A DNA stretch of 64,000 nucleotides from Lophius americanus (Eukaryota > Chordata > Actinopteri > Lophiiformes > Lophiidae). Location of the stretch: the NCBI GenBank assembly GCA_037951165.1, contig JBBDHG010000061.1, forward strand, positions 8,367,001-8,431,000, read 5' to 3'. The position numbers and the translations under genes are program-made. Each line of letters opens with the position of its first letter. The first letter of the stretch is position 1. The notes beneath the pieces were generated by a model, which saw only the letters and a list, made by a program, of their open reading frames with translations, made no database searches and was not told where the DNA came from. Below are positions 45,901 through 58,520 of the stretch, piece after piece.

Positions 45901-48666
45901 ACAGGTGAAATGATAAATTACTAATGCATGGCTCTGTGATGAAGACGGCTTTTTACATGGGTTGTTTTATGTTTTCTAAGGGCATTCCCAATGAAAGCTG
46001 GAGGATAACAAAAGTAAACGATCACTACGAGGTTTGTGACACCTACCCATCCACTCTAGTGGTGCCCGTCAACATACCGGATGAAGAGTTGAAGAGGGTG
46101 GCTTCCTTCCGAGCAAAAGGAAGGATACCTGTAAGCATGAAGCCAATGGTTCTGTCTTGTGTGGCTGATTTGTTGGACTGCCTGTTGTAATATCTTATCA
46201 TGTTCTGTGTGCAGGTTTTGTCATGGATCCATCCAGAGAGCCAGGCAACAGTGACGCGCTGCAGCCAGCCGATGGTTGGGGTAAATGGGAAGCGCAGCAA
46301 AGAGGATGAGAAATACCTCCAGGCCATCATGGATGCCAATGCTCAGTCTCATAAACTTTTTATTTTTGATGCCAGGCCCAGTGTCAACGCTGCTGCCAAC
46401 AAGGTTTTGCCATTTTTTTAAGAGTTATATATAAAGCATTAAGCTACATAAATGTAAATAGAAATTAGCTTGTTTTGTCAGTGGTTATGGTTGGTCATAG
46501 CACAGAATCATCAGTTTGTGAATCATCCTACTAGTCGCCCTATCTTCTCTTGCTTTTTCTTCTGCTACAGATGAAGGGTGGTGGTTATGAAAGCGAGGAT
46601 GCGTATCAAAATGCTGAGCTTGTGTTCTTAGATATTCACAACATTCACGTAATGAGAGAATCTCTCCGTAAGTTGAAGGATGTGGTCTACCCCAACATCG
46701 AGGACTCCCACTGGCTTTCCAATCTGGAGTCCACTCACTGGCTTGAGCACATCAAGGTGACTTTAACAAAACCCTTAAAAGCCTTAATGTCAATAATCTT
46801 AATTTTGAAAATTCTAATAACAGGTCTTTTAAAATTGAATGGATTTTGAAGGAAACTTTACTTTCAATTAGCTGAATTGATTATGTTTCATTCTTAGACC
46901 TTTGTTTGGAAGTATTTTGATTAATCAAATAGATGTGATTTGTGGCCAATGCGTCATATAATTTTACAGAAAAAAAATACTCATGAATATTCATTTTTTT
47001 AAGTTAGAAGTATCAGGTGAATATTGAGTTCAAGAAGGTCTGGCTTGAGAATATTACATTAACCTATGGAAAGTAACAACAATTTGAATTCTACTGCACT
47101 TTGTGCAAAAAACAACTTAAATGAGGATTTTTGGGTATAAAGCAGGTAGATAAAGAGTTGGATTGGAAGTGACAAAATTTAAAGCAGGTTTAAAAAGTCC
47201 CCAGCAAGACTTAATATTGTTATATATTGACATTGGAGGCACCCAGGTAAGTGCTACTCACTCAGCAGCTACACAGTTAACTCCTGAAATTTGTATCCAG
47301 GTTTTGTTGGTTCCTTCAGTATGGGCCTGAAATTCGTCCTACTTTAAATTCAAGATTAGGAACACCGTTACCGGTGCATTATCTTGATTGCAAACCAGGA
47401 GATAAATTAGATCAAATAAAATAAAATTATCTGCATTTTTACCAAGTTGTTTGCGTTGTAGCTAATACTGGCAGGAGCACTGCGGATCGCAGACAAGGTG
47501 GAGTCTGGGAAAACGTCAGTGGTGGTGCATTGTAGCGACGGTTGGGACCGCACAGGCCAGCTCACGTCCTTGGCCATGCTCATGCTGGACGGTCACTTCC
47601 GCACCATCCGTGGCTTTGAGGTTCTGCTTGAGAAAGAGTGGCTGAGCTTTGGTCACCGTTTCCAGCTGGTAAATAGACTTTCATACTTAATTTTACATTT
47701 TTGGAAATCACATAATGTACATTGGTCTGTCCAGTTGTATAACTGACAATCTTCTCTTGCGCTGTTCATTCTTTAAGCGTATTGGTCACGGCGATAAAAA
47801 CCACACAGACGCCGACCGCTCGCCTGTGTTTGTTCAGTTCATTGACTGTGTGTGGCAGCTGACTCGGCAGGTAAGCAATAAGTGGTGCTGATCTGTAGAA
47901 GATTTACACAATATTTTAAGAACGCTAATGAAGCTGTTTTTATTTTAGTTTCCTGCAGCTTTTGAGTTTAACGAATACTTCCTGGTTACCATTCTGGACC
48001 ACCTGTACAGCTGCCTGTTCGGGACATTTTTGTGCAATAGCGAACAGCAGAGGTTGAAGGAAGTAAGCTCTGATTGTGGTTGCTGCTGAAAATTGTGATG
48101 AGTGCAATACTGGAGAGAGCATGGCAGTAAAGAGACCATGACTCCAATACGATTGGAAGTCAATTGTTGTCATGACATAATCGCCTTGTACTTTACAGGA
48201 GATACCCAAAAGGACAGTGTCATTGTGGTCTTACATAAACAGCCAGTTGGATGAGTTTACCAATCCACTGTATGTGAACTATTCCAACCATGTGTTGTTC
48301 CCTGCCGTAAGCTTGCGCCACCTCGAGCTTTGGGTTGGTTACTACATCCGCTGGAACCCACGCATGAGACCTCAGGTGTGTCAAGGAATCTGCCCTAATC
48401 TATACACCTGATATCAGTGTTTTCAAAGAAAATTGTGTGCATTCCATTTCTATTTCAAATTAGTCGTTAAACTCGCACTTCTTTCTTTCTCCCTCGGGAA
48501 GGAACCTGTTCATCAGCGCTACAAGGAGCTGCTGGCCAAGCGTGCTGAGTTGCAGAAGAGAGTGGATGAGTTGAAGCGAGAGGTGGCCAACCGTTCAGCC
48601 TCCTCGTCATCTGAGCAGGCGGGCTCCCCCACGCGCTCCATTACTCCAGTACAGACCTTTGTTTGA
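42903..48666 (+). CDS. mtmr2: Myotubularin-related protein 2, phosphoinositide 3-phosphatase
   Basis: Removes the 3-phosphate from PtdIns3P and PtdIns(3,5)P2 on endosomes. Fifteen coding exons: 42903-42982, 44266-44368, 44627-44690, 44826-44920, 45265-45369, 45635-45739, 45821-45904, 45981-46130, 46215-46403, 46571-46756, 47462-47668, 47778-47870, 47949-48062, 48199-48375, 48502-48666. They total 1917 nt, giving 638 residues (human 643). The N-terminus MEKSGSIDSLGE fits MTMR2. Then come a Ser-rich leader, a PH-GRAM domain (DVTYFCPFIGALRGIVTVTN), the phosphatase domain with CX5R loop HCSDGWDRT (Cys411, Arg417), a C-terminal coiled coil (YKELLAKRAELQKRVDELKR) and a PDZ-binding end (VQTFV). The residue two past the catalytic Arg is Gly419, where mammalian MTMR2 has Ala. 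All junctions are GT-AG and in phase. No break seen. Confidence 0.97.
43333..43990. repeat. Dispersed repeat family D (copy 2) in mtmr2 intron 1
   Basis: Matches 23216-24215 in several ordered blocks (CACTCCACTAGGCAT with GGGAAATATTGTACT, GACAACTGTAGTTACT, 'GGACTGTGATGCTACAAACA' matching 'GGACAGTGACGCTACAAACA', 'ACACATTAATGC'). No coding capacity. Confidence 0.65.
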
Positions 48667-49240
48667 CAAAGCCCGACCCTCGTATTGGCAAATGCTGAGT
48701 CATACCTGTGAGAAGGTGTTAGGCAGCAATAGTCTGTAGGCCAACGCCAGAGGCCATGAGGGACGCTGTGCACCAGACTGCCGCTTTGTGTGACACACCG
48801 TGTTCATACACTACCACCTAAAGTGTAATTAAGCGGATTACTATACCTGATTCCCTCACTGTCTCAGACATATTTACTTCAGCAAAATTCTTCTCCATGA
48901 CTGAGAGGACATGCAACCGGAAGGGTGATTGCTGTTTAACATATTGGCCTAACTACAATCAGTGTTGATAGTTTAAAGTATATGTATATGCCTTCTACAC
49001 CTGATAGGAATGTGCTTTACATTCCTCTACACTGCAAATGTTTCTTCGATACTGATTTTGAAGAAATACTGCTAAATCAACAGAGAAGATGTACATGTCA
49101 GCAGAAACCTGTAGCACTAAACTTAAAGGCTTTGGAGTTGTTAAACAATCAAACATGCAGTTTAAAGGGCTTAAATATTAACTAATACTTAAACATAAAT
49201 ATACATAGTGCATTACAATAAAATTGTACCACTTTACAGT
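48667..49240 (+). other. mtmr2: mtmr2 3' UTR
   Basis: Non-coding after the TGA. AATAAA at 49217-49222 is the first canonical poly(A) signal. Confidence 0.6.
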
Positions 49241-50074
49241 AGTAATGCCTCTATAAAGGACATATAAATGCTTTTTAATTAGATGAGTAATAAGGATAAA
49301 CACTTTACAATCCAATGATACACATTTCTAAACAACATATAACATAACTGATTAATCAATGTGGGTTCACTGTACTAAGTTGCTGCAGCACAAAATAGCA
49401 GTGCCATAATGAGGCTAAGCAGTACACAAATCTGTGCTTACTATTTGGTAAGCAACAGGTCTCTGTAAACATTACAAAGTTATAGCATCGTATTATTATT
49501 TATAGTTATAGCAGCTTATTAATGATTTATAAACTAGTTACACACTATTTATGAACTTCTGTTAAAGTTAGTCATTTTGTGAAGTGGTACCAAGGACATT
49601 TGGACAGTTATCTCTAGAATTTAGTTAAGAATGTCGTTACCAAATTTAAATTTCATGAATTCAAAATTAATAGTGTATAGTATTCCTCTTACTAAGTCCT
49701 CTTAATAAGTTTTGATGTCCCATGAAGTATTCTGGCCACTTGTAAGTGTGAGCATTCTTAACAGAAGCTTTTCAACACTAGTATGAGCAGATATTATTTT
49801 TGGAGGCAGCATAATGTAGAACTAATAATCCGCACCTCGCTCTGAATGACTTATTTGCAGAATGACAAGAGAAAAGTCGGAAAATCATGAAATACCGAGG
49901 TTGACACTGTATGAAACAGGCTTTTCTCTGCAATAAACCTAGGACACAACTTCAATGAGTCAGAACGGTTTATCTCTTCAGTCTGATGTTTTAGTTTGGG
50001 CAATCAGGGTTTCAAAGGATGGCGGAACTTCTATGACTTTCACGTAAATTATCACTGATTATCAATATGTTCTT

Positions 50075-50137
50075 GACTTCTGCAATTTCCACATTGTTGG
50101 ACTAATAAAGGTTTATCTTATCTCATCTTATCTTACT
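50075..50137 (+). mobile_element. LINE 3' tail fragment
   Basis: GCAATTTCCACATTGTTGGA, then CTAATAAAGG and (TTATC)n, matching the tail at 19270-19331. Only the tail is present. Confidence 0.65.
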
Positions 50138-51278
50138 TGATATATGATAAAGACAGTGCCTTTAATTATAAGAGAAGAAACAGAAAAGTCTGAAGTTGCT
50201 GGAGAGTAATTTTGCTGCAGTGGTCCTGAAAACATTAGCAGTCATCTTCAAGCTGTTAAACTCCCAGACATGCATATCAACGGTCTCGGCTGATATGAGC
50301 TGTAGGGCAACTGCAAGTTAGCAGTTTTTGTCCCCTCATATCTGTCTTTATTGATAATTATCCAAGAATCTTTAGTACTATTTGCATTAAATTACTTTTC
50401 ATTCTTAATTTTTAAAGGACAAATTTTCCACACAGTTTAAGTTACGTTGCAGTGTTCTATGACCTTAGTTGCTTTGCAACTATTCTTTGGAAATCGATGT
50501 GATGCAGGCAAAAGCAGTGTCAAACTGTAATTTCAAGTTGTTGAATTAATAGATGTCTGATTCTGTTTAGTCAGCTTCTACTTAACCTTTGGGCTCATGT
50601 TGTTATTCCGGGGAAAAACACTTTTTTTTCGTTTGTTACTTTTCCCAGATATGTTTTTTTTTCTTTTTTTTTTTTTTTTCTACTGTTGGTAGAACGGCCG
50701 TCCAATTATTTGAAGGTTGGTGGTTCCATCCCTAAGGTAGTACAAAGGTAGGTACCCTAAGGTAACCTTATATATGGATGGATAGATATAAAGATAGATA
50801 TCATTATTTATACAGCTCCATACCAAAGCTTAAGCAAAAGGGTTAGGTTATAAAAGAAACTGCCGAAGTTTTAAAACGGATTAACAGATTAATGCACCTA
50901 GTTTAGAGACTATACAATAACAATAAATTATTGGTAATAACCATAGAAAAAACGAAAATAATTACGTGAAGATAAAAAATAATCCAAGCTTAAAATGTAG
51001 ATAAAATGAATATAATTAAAAATTTGAGATACTGCACATGATAATAATTGATTTTCATAAAATAATACAATGGAAATAAAAGATAAAAATGAATTCAGAC
51101 AGTGAAATAATAATTCAAAGAAAAGTTTGTGGTTTTAGTTTTAGAAAAGTTCTGTAGCACCTCTGAGATCCCTCTGGAAATTTCCTCCAGCGACGACTGA
51201 AAGGAGCATCATCAGATGCTTTTGTCCAGAATTGACAAACGGCTTAAAGAGAAGCACCAGAGGACCCGAGGTACCCAA

Positions 51279-51329
51279 ATGATTCACTAACCAGAGGTTT
51301 AGAATCTAAACCTCTGGTTAGTGAATCAT
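51279..51329. repeat. Perfect 25-bp palindrome with 1-nt centre
   Basis: Left arm 51279-51303 begins ATGATTCACTAACCAGAGG. Right arm 51305-51329 is its exact reverse complement. The only unpaired base is A51304. It could extrude as a cruciform or mark a fold-back replication error. Confidence 0.97.
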
Positions 51330-51839
51330 GTCTATCTAAACTTTAGATAGGCGTGGTCTTCAATGTAATGTCTTAAAAATGAGTAGAATAATTTAAAATC
51401 AAAACAAAAGCTGTTAGAAAATAGATGGAATATGTGATTTCCTTTTGCTCTCTGCACTTGTGGAGCAGAGATTTGAATTGATTAGAGCGGATTTGTTATT
51501 TTGATGAACCAGAAAGTAAACAATTGCATAACACATAATTCAATATTCTGCAAATTTTGCTTTGTTCAAGCACATTGTATTTCCCAAAACAGTTACACTA
51601 CTAATGTTTTTTTTGTTTTAGATAACGAGTTTCACAAATATTGAATTTTAAAGTGTGGTAAATATAAAATATTCATACATACCATTGCTGGCTTCTGCGT
51701 CAACAGTTAAAATGGGTCTCCGGTACGTCAGGACAGGAAAAAACAGGAAAGGGAGCCCCAAAAACTATTCATATTGGCAAAAGTTGAAAAGGCCTAACAA
51801 TCCCTCTTAATCTGTCAATCCTGACCATGACCTGACAAT

Positions 51840-52010
51840 GTTAAATTCAATGTTAAATACAATGGCAAAGAAAAAACAGAATCTTCCTTCTATCTGGATA
51901 CATGCCTTCTGGTTGAAGGACCATCCTCCCACCGTTTTGTGGAAATCTGTTCAGCAATTTTTGCTTAATCCTGATTATTCAACCTGCAACCAAACAGACA
52001 GGAGTAAGAG
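51840..52010. repeat. Old dispersed repeat remnant
   Basis: The stretch TTTTGTGGAAATCTGTTCAG followed by CAATTTTTGCTTAATCCTGA is typical of a widespread animal repeat (consensus as I know it, not checked), and partly resembles 5565-5660. Confidence 0.45.
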
Positions 52011-52824
52011 CATAACCTCCAGTTGTTTCTGCTAACAGCGGCAGAACTCGCTATAAACTTCCGGGGGTTGATCACTCTGACATGCTGATTTACCTTTGTA
52101 TTCCTTAAAAAGACAAAGAAGAGTTTTTGGCAGACAAGGGATGAAAATGGACATCCTCAGTATCTGAACGCAAGTTGTCAACCATCATGGCCCGAGGCAG
52201 CCAAACTCCTGGAGGCAGAGCATGTTCCAAGGTGCTGTGCTTTTCTGATGGGCATACTGTATATTCTAAATATGGCCTACTGCAAGGAACTTCAGATTAC
52301 TTTGGAAGTCTTTCAGAAGCTGTTCCTCGGACTTGATGGACAGAAAAAAGAACATTATTTTTTGAAGATTTTTATACCCCAAGTACGGTGGCTGACTGGG
52401 GCAAACATACTGGAACTTAAGAAAACACATGCAAATAGACAAAACACAAGAAGTGAAGAAAACATCTTCATCCATCTGATGACACGCATATGATTTGGGG
52501 AACGAACTGGAAAAGCCACAATACATTTAAGACGAACTCGAAAATAATTCACAATCTTAGTGTTTCCAGAGGACAGTTAAAGTGTTTGAACCCCAGACAC
52601 GCTTTATAATGCTTCATTTTGAGAATTGAACAGATATAACACACATAAAATTATTTTGGGATTTTTATCCTAAGTATCATGCTTTGTTTAACATCCAGGT
52701 CGTGCGGTCATGTGACTTAAAATTAAACCTTAATCAACATCGTGAATTCAACCAACACACAAAACCCAATGCTACAATAACCAGTCGTAATGTACTTAAG
52801 AAAACACAAATCCACAATCGCACA

Positions 52825-53290
52825 TTCTGACTTCTGTGTTGCCATGGCAACATGTATACACCGGCCATAATGTCAGCTACAAAAGCAGTTTCTCTGTGTT
52901 AAACATTGATTGAAGTACAATCTGATGCCCTTATCAATAATGGAAACACCTTGATCCAACATTTTCATCTCGAATCAGTTTGCTACAGTCTTGAGTCTCC
53001 TGATCTCCGATGCAAATAAATCACCGTTTTTGTTTTCCTCATCTGGAGAAAACGATTGCTTGTTGTAACTTTGGGTACCGTGTGTGTTAGCGTCATTTCT
53101 AAGGTTTATTTGTTGTTTACACAATGTTGATCAAGGTTTTATTCTAAGTCACATGACCACACGACTCGGAAGTCAAGCGAAGCGTAATACGGCTTACAAA
53201 AATATCATGTGAAATGTTTGTGTTTTCTATCTATTCTATTGTTTAAATAAAACATTAAAAAAGCGCGTCCTGAAGTGCATCACTTAAAGT
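52825..53290. repeat. Dispersed repeat family C (copy 2)
   Basis: Matches 20615-20925. The distal half (53070-53290) is in the same orientation. The proximal motif around GTTGCCATGGCAAC (52840-52853) is inverted relative to 20633-20660. A palindromic core with flipped ends would fit a foldback or MITE-like element. Confidence 0.6.
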
Positions 53291-54237
53291 GTCCTTCGCA
53301 GTGTGTTTGCCCGTGTAGGCCCCCATACCTTACAGGATTAAATTGTCAAAGAGGTGCGCTCGTTATTAAGTAAGCACTCACTATTTAACATTTTCATCAG
53401 GTTTGGACACTGTCTATTGCTGTTGAACAAAAACAAAAGGGAACATATTCGTTAAATTTTTGTGAAACATATCTAAAAGGTCTTTATATATTTTGCTCAA
53501 TTGTGTAGTGGAGTTTGCTTAGATCAGTGGGCTGATGGAAATGCAATATTTAATGTGCCTGTGCTTGAGCTTTTGTTGAAATAGATTTGAGATTTGGAGA
53601 AAAAAAGATTTAAAGATTGGGATTTTATGCATCTGGTGCTTCTAATTACAAGTTTAAAACTATGTTATTATGGTATAAATCACAGGATTTGGTGTGAACG
53701 TTATTATATATTCAAGAAGGATTTCACTTTCTAGGGCCAGTTTCCTCTAATTTAAGTTTTTTTTAAATGTTACTTTTTTCAGATTGTGTGTTTGAAAAAA
53801 AAATTTGTTCAAAATGAAAAAGTGCTTGCATTAAAATGTATTTGTTGAACTAATTATTAATTTGTTGTATTATATAAACGGAACATGAAAAAGCTTGATA
53901 CTACTGAGGAAATTCAAGTTGAAGCAACCTAATTTTGCATGTTAACCTAAAAAATTGCATTCATAATTGGAATAATTAAGCTCTTATGAATATAAGATTC
54001 CTTTTTAAAAAGAGTAAAATGAATAAGAACAACCCAATTAAATAAATAATAATTTTATTTTTTATATATATTTTTTTAGAAGAAAAGCTTATTCTCTCAA
54101 CTCAATGTTGTTTGTTGGATGAAATGATTTTGGCAGAAGTTTTAGTAACTCAAAAATATTAACGCAAACTGTTGTGTTAATTTTCTTTGTTGGGGCTTAA
54201 ACAAATTTTTAGAGCGCATAATCAGGTTAAACATTTA

Positions 54238-55890
54238 ACCAACAGGTTCCATCAGTCCCCTGATCACCGCTGTAATAAATCAATCCCTCCAGGCCGGTTT
54301 TGTTCCATCTGACCTAAAAGCCGCCATAATCAGACCACTCCTCAAAAAACCTACTCTCCATCCAGAACTTTTTACTAATTACAGGCCCATTTCCAAACTC
54401 CCATTCCTCTCCAAAGTTCTGGAAAAAGTAGTTGCTGCCCACCTCCAGTACCACCTCAAATACAACAACCTCTTTGAAACCTTTGAGTCTGGTTTTTGCG
54501 CCCACAGCACAGAAACAACCCTGCTTAAAGTCACAAATGACTTACGGATGGCAGCAGATGCTGGTTCACCTTCCCTCCTGATTCTCCTTGATTTGTCTGC
54601 TGCCTTCGACACAGTTGACCATGGAATACTCCTACACCGCCTACATCACACCACTGGACTCACTGCCACCGCCCTAAACTGGTTTCAATCCTACTTCACC
54701 AACAGAACAGAATACGTTTCCCCTGGAAGTTCAAGGTCCCGGACACACACCGTCACCTGTGGGGTCCCCCAGGGATCAGTCCTTGGCCCCATTCTCTTCA
54801 TACTATACATGCTCCCCCTTGGCCATGTCATCAGTCGATATGGACTCTCATTCCATTGTTACGCTGATGACACGCAAATCTACATAAAAACTGACACATG
54901 TTCCTCCGCAGCCTCTCCATCCTCATCGTCATCATCATCTCACCTGTCAACTCTCTGCATTTGTCTGGAGAAGATAAAGGTGTGGATGAAAAACAACCTT
55001 CTCCAGTTGAACAGCTCCAAAACCGAAGCTATTTTAATTGGCACCCCACATCAGACCCACATCTTCCTCTATAACCAGTATTACCTTCTCTGGTCACGAC
55101 ATTCCCCTCTCTTCATCAGTCACCTACCTCGGTGTAAGATTCGACCCTCAACTCACTTTTGAATTTCACATCAAACACATCCGCAAGATCTTCTTTCATC
55201 ATCTCAGAAATATTTCCAAACTCCGTTTTTCACTCACCTGGAGTGATGCTGAAAAGCTGGTCCACGCGTTTGTCTCCTCCAGACTGGATTACTGTAACGC
55301 ACTTCTCATCGGGATCCCTGATAAAAGTCTTCAAAGACTGCAGTATGTTCAAAACAGTGCTGCAAGATCCTGATGAGAGTTCGTAAACACGAACACATCA
55401 CCCCTGTTCTTCATTCCCTTCATTGGCTTCCAATCTACACCAGGATTGATTATAAGATCTCTCTCCTCACTCACCAGTGCATCAATGGTAACGCCCCCCC
55501 CCCCCTACCTGAAAGAACTACTCGCCCCACTGACCTTGACACGATCCCTTCGTTCTACCCAGTCATACCGCCTCCTCCTTCCCCGGACTAAGCTCAGCAC
55601 CATGGGTGATCGGGCCTTCTGTTATGCTGCCCCTCGTCTGTGGAATGCCCTCCCTGACCATCTGAGGGCTCCAAAGACGACTGACACATATAAAAAAGGA
55701 CTTAAAACTTTCCTTTTTAGCAGAACCTATAGCCTTAATTAACATTGCTGCTTTTTGGTCAGACTTTTATATAGTTAGTATTTAATTTTTTTATTGTTGC
55801 TTTTATCTGCTTTTACTTTGTAGCACTTTGAGATTTGATCCAAATGTAAGGTGCATAATAAATTAAATGTATTATTATTATTATAAACCC
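54238..55890 (+). mobile_element. L2-type LINE, 5'-truncated, with nearly intact reverse transcriptase
   Basis: One frame runs through the RT domain: FVPSDLKAAIIRPLLKKPTL, NYRPISKLPFLSKVLEKVVA, LLILLDLSAAFDTVDH (catalytic Asp), VTCGVPQGSVLGPILFILYM, LSFHCYADDTQIYI (catalytic YADD). The frame then shifts: SSVTYLGVRFDPQLTFEFHI and RLDYCNALLIGIPDKSLQRL lie in a second frame, and GDRAFCYAAPRLWNALPDHL with FLFSRTYSLN in another. The 3' end is an AT-rich hairpin region and (TTA)n. Lacking its 5' part and with frame breaks, it is inactive, but it is the youngest-looking LINE in the window. Confidence 0.9.
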
Positions 55891-58059
55891 TTTTCACAGC
55901 ACCTCGTACCTCTTCTTGAAGTGCGGATAAAATGTATTTATCTTAGTATACACAGATGTCAAATGTGTTTATACATTAATCATGCTCTTTCACTCTTTGC
56001 ATGATCATTGGCATTTTCAAAACATTTTATCTTAACTCTCTACGCAATGTTTTTTTTGTGTTTTTTTTTAATACAGCTTTATTACCTGTGACAGCGAGAT
56101 CAGCAATGATGACACCAGCAGAGATGTTTGGGGAGTTAATACAGCACTTATGAGTCTGGAATCCACCTCATAGGACTGTAGACTCACTCATTCAGCTTTT
56201 GTACATAAACACCATTGTTTGGGCCAAGGGCATGGCAGCAGCAGAAATAATTGTTGATCCCTGAAGAGAGAACTGTAGCAGCAGTGCCAAGAGATATTCT
56301 AAGACTGCTATGACAAAAGTATTACTTCAAACATAAGACCACTGTGCTCGTGGCCATCTTTGCCTCACAATTCATTAAACAGTCAGTGCCTCTTGGGACA
56401 TGGCACTGTGATTTAAATGGCAGTAGGGTGAGATTGAACAGTACTTCTTCAACGGACAGCTTGTCGGTAACTAAGAACAGTTCAGAGAGGGTAACTACAA
56501 GAGTTGAGTTAAATAATTTTAAAGGACTAAACAAAACGTCTAGACATCACTATTTGGCCCTTGTCAAAGTCACTTAGATCCTTATGCTTGCTCATTTTTC
56601 CTGCTCATACCACATAAACTTCCCATAATGTTCAATTGCTGCCTTATATATTCCGCCCACTGGCAGTTGCCACTGTAACAAAATAATGTAATGCCCTTTG
56701 CATGTCAGTAGTTGTAATGTTATGGCCCTATGGCGTGTCCTTCTACTTCTTCATTCATCTCGCAACCCTTGAGATCGTTCAGATTTGGGACAACTAATGT
56801 TAATTACAATATTGATTAAAATATAAAAACAGTATATAATTTGAGGTTTGCATTGTGGCAACAGATTTGGAAGTTCCCTTAGTAACTCTTGATTCAAACA
56901 ATTTTTCACCAGGGGTTCAGTCCAGACCTACCTTTAGGTTTTCCTTACAATCCAGCATTATGACCTTTCATTAAAGAGATTTCCGTTTTGAATAATTAAG
57001 TCAATTTTAAGTGGTTAGAGGAAATGCTTCAATCATTCTCTCTAAATACTTATGTGGTGATAAGATGATGATAATGATTCAAAGCAATGTTTTTCAAACA
57101 GGGGAGTGTGTACCTTTGGGGGACTTTGTGGTAAGAAAGTACAAAACACTGCATCATATTATGGATAACTCAGGTGTCTGTGGTTCGCCGTTTAAACCCT
57201 TTCATTTTTACTTCCTTGACTTTAACACAAATATCTTTACTTTATACCACTTACTTTTCCAAACAAGGCTTTCTGCTTCATTGGGATAGTTTATGTGTGC
57301 TTTCCCATTATCAATACTGGTTTCAACCAAATAAGGGGACAGCAATACATAGAGTAGACGATGTCTTGGTAAATCCATAGGTATATATCACGCACAACAG
57401 ACAAAACAAGAAAACCGATGTAATAATAATAATACATTTAATTTATAATGCACTTAAAAGACTTTAGACTAAACAGACAAAAAACAAATGCAACAATATC
57501 TAACGAGAAGAAATGGTGTTATTTTCTGTCATATTCATGGTTTTTCTGCCTGTGTTCTACATAATAACTGTCCTTGAATAGCAGTGGGATTGATAAAAAA
57601 TCTATGATTGCTGAAATAAATATTATTTATATTGAGTTAGATCTTTGTATTATTTTAAAAAGTCAAGCAGCTCAGTTAGTTTGCACTAAAACGGTTGTAA
57701 GAAATGTACTTCAAAGGGCACTTTTAGAACATTTCTGAACCTTTACTTCCTAACAAAAACACCATAAAAACCTTTCGACAGCTTTTAGGGATATTTTTAA
57801 TGTATATGGATGGTCATATAACCTCCACTGTCATGGGTAAAGAAAGAAAACTGCGTTAAATAATAACATTGATATCTATTCAGTGTGTGGCTTAATTTAA
57901 AACTGTTAAATTCATTACTTCTATGACCAAACTAGTTAACATGCACTAATTAGTAGTTACCAAGCACTAGTTAATAACATGGTAACTCATCATTGGAATC
58001 CGTGTTGAATGACTCCTGACATGTGATTGGTTCTGCCCATTTCAAAATGTGGATCGCAC
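55891..58059. other. Intergenic, with an isolated reversed L2 tail at 57421-57465
   Basis: No gene recognised. At 57421-57465 the minus strand reads TGCATTATAAATTAAATGTA then (TTA)n, the L2 3' end without a body. Confidence 0.55.
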
Positions 58060-58520
58060 GGATGGATAAGGTGTCGCGATAGGTCTCCTTTCTTCTTCGG
58101 GACCTCTGAGCAACTTCCTGTTACATGACGACGACGCAACGGCGTCGATACAAAAAAAGAGAGAAGGAAAATACCTTTCTTAACGAGAACAGTGGAAACT
58201 TGATCAAAACAGCCGAGTGTATTTGAACCAGTCGTCGTTGTGGCCGCATCACAAACGATTGAGCTCTCGTCAGTCCGGTCGGTTAACGTTGAAGCAGCGA
58301 AAGAGCTAAGATATTTGATTTATTGTTCTTCATCTTCTGCCTCCAGCTAAGCTATTTCTCTGTTGCCCTACCTAGCCGAGCCAACTAGCGTTAGCTAACG
58401 CTAAAAGCCAACATTGCGTGTGTTCCCACCTATTTGGTGGCTTGAAAATAAATAGCAGCGTTAAATTTGCAGCTGAACTCCGCTAACCTGTCGTAGCTCG
58501 GTGACATTAGTTGGGTGAGA
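58060..58520 (+). promoter_or_regulatory. fam76b: fam76b promoter and 5' UTR
   Basis: A CpG-rich island-like stretch (for example GACGACGACGCAACGGCGTC near 58127) without a TATA box, with ETS-type ACTTCCTG near 58111, runs into the coding start at 58521 (GAGAATGGC context). This is typical of a housekeeping promoter. The start site is inferred. Confidence 0.55.

Larger units (their letters stand above)
49241..54237. other. Gene-poor intergenic stretch
   Basis: No gene recognised. It contains a LINE tail (50075-50137), a T-rich tract (50656-50680), a possible tRNA-SINE remnant at 50690-50775, a perfect palindrome (51279-51329), an old repeat remnant (51840-52010) and a family C repeat (52825-53290), all listed separately. 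Confidence 0.6.

Noticed and set aside
54314..54612. Minus-strand frames over the L2 element
   Set aside because: Antisense of the reverse transcriptase, which is clearly on the plus strand.
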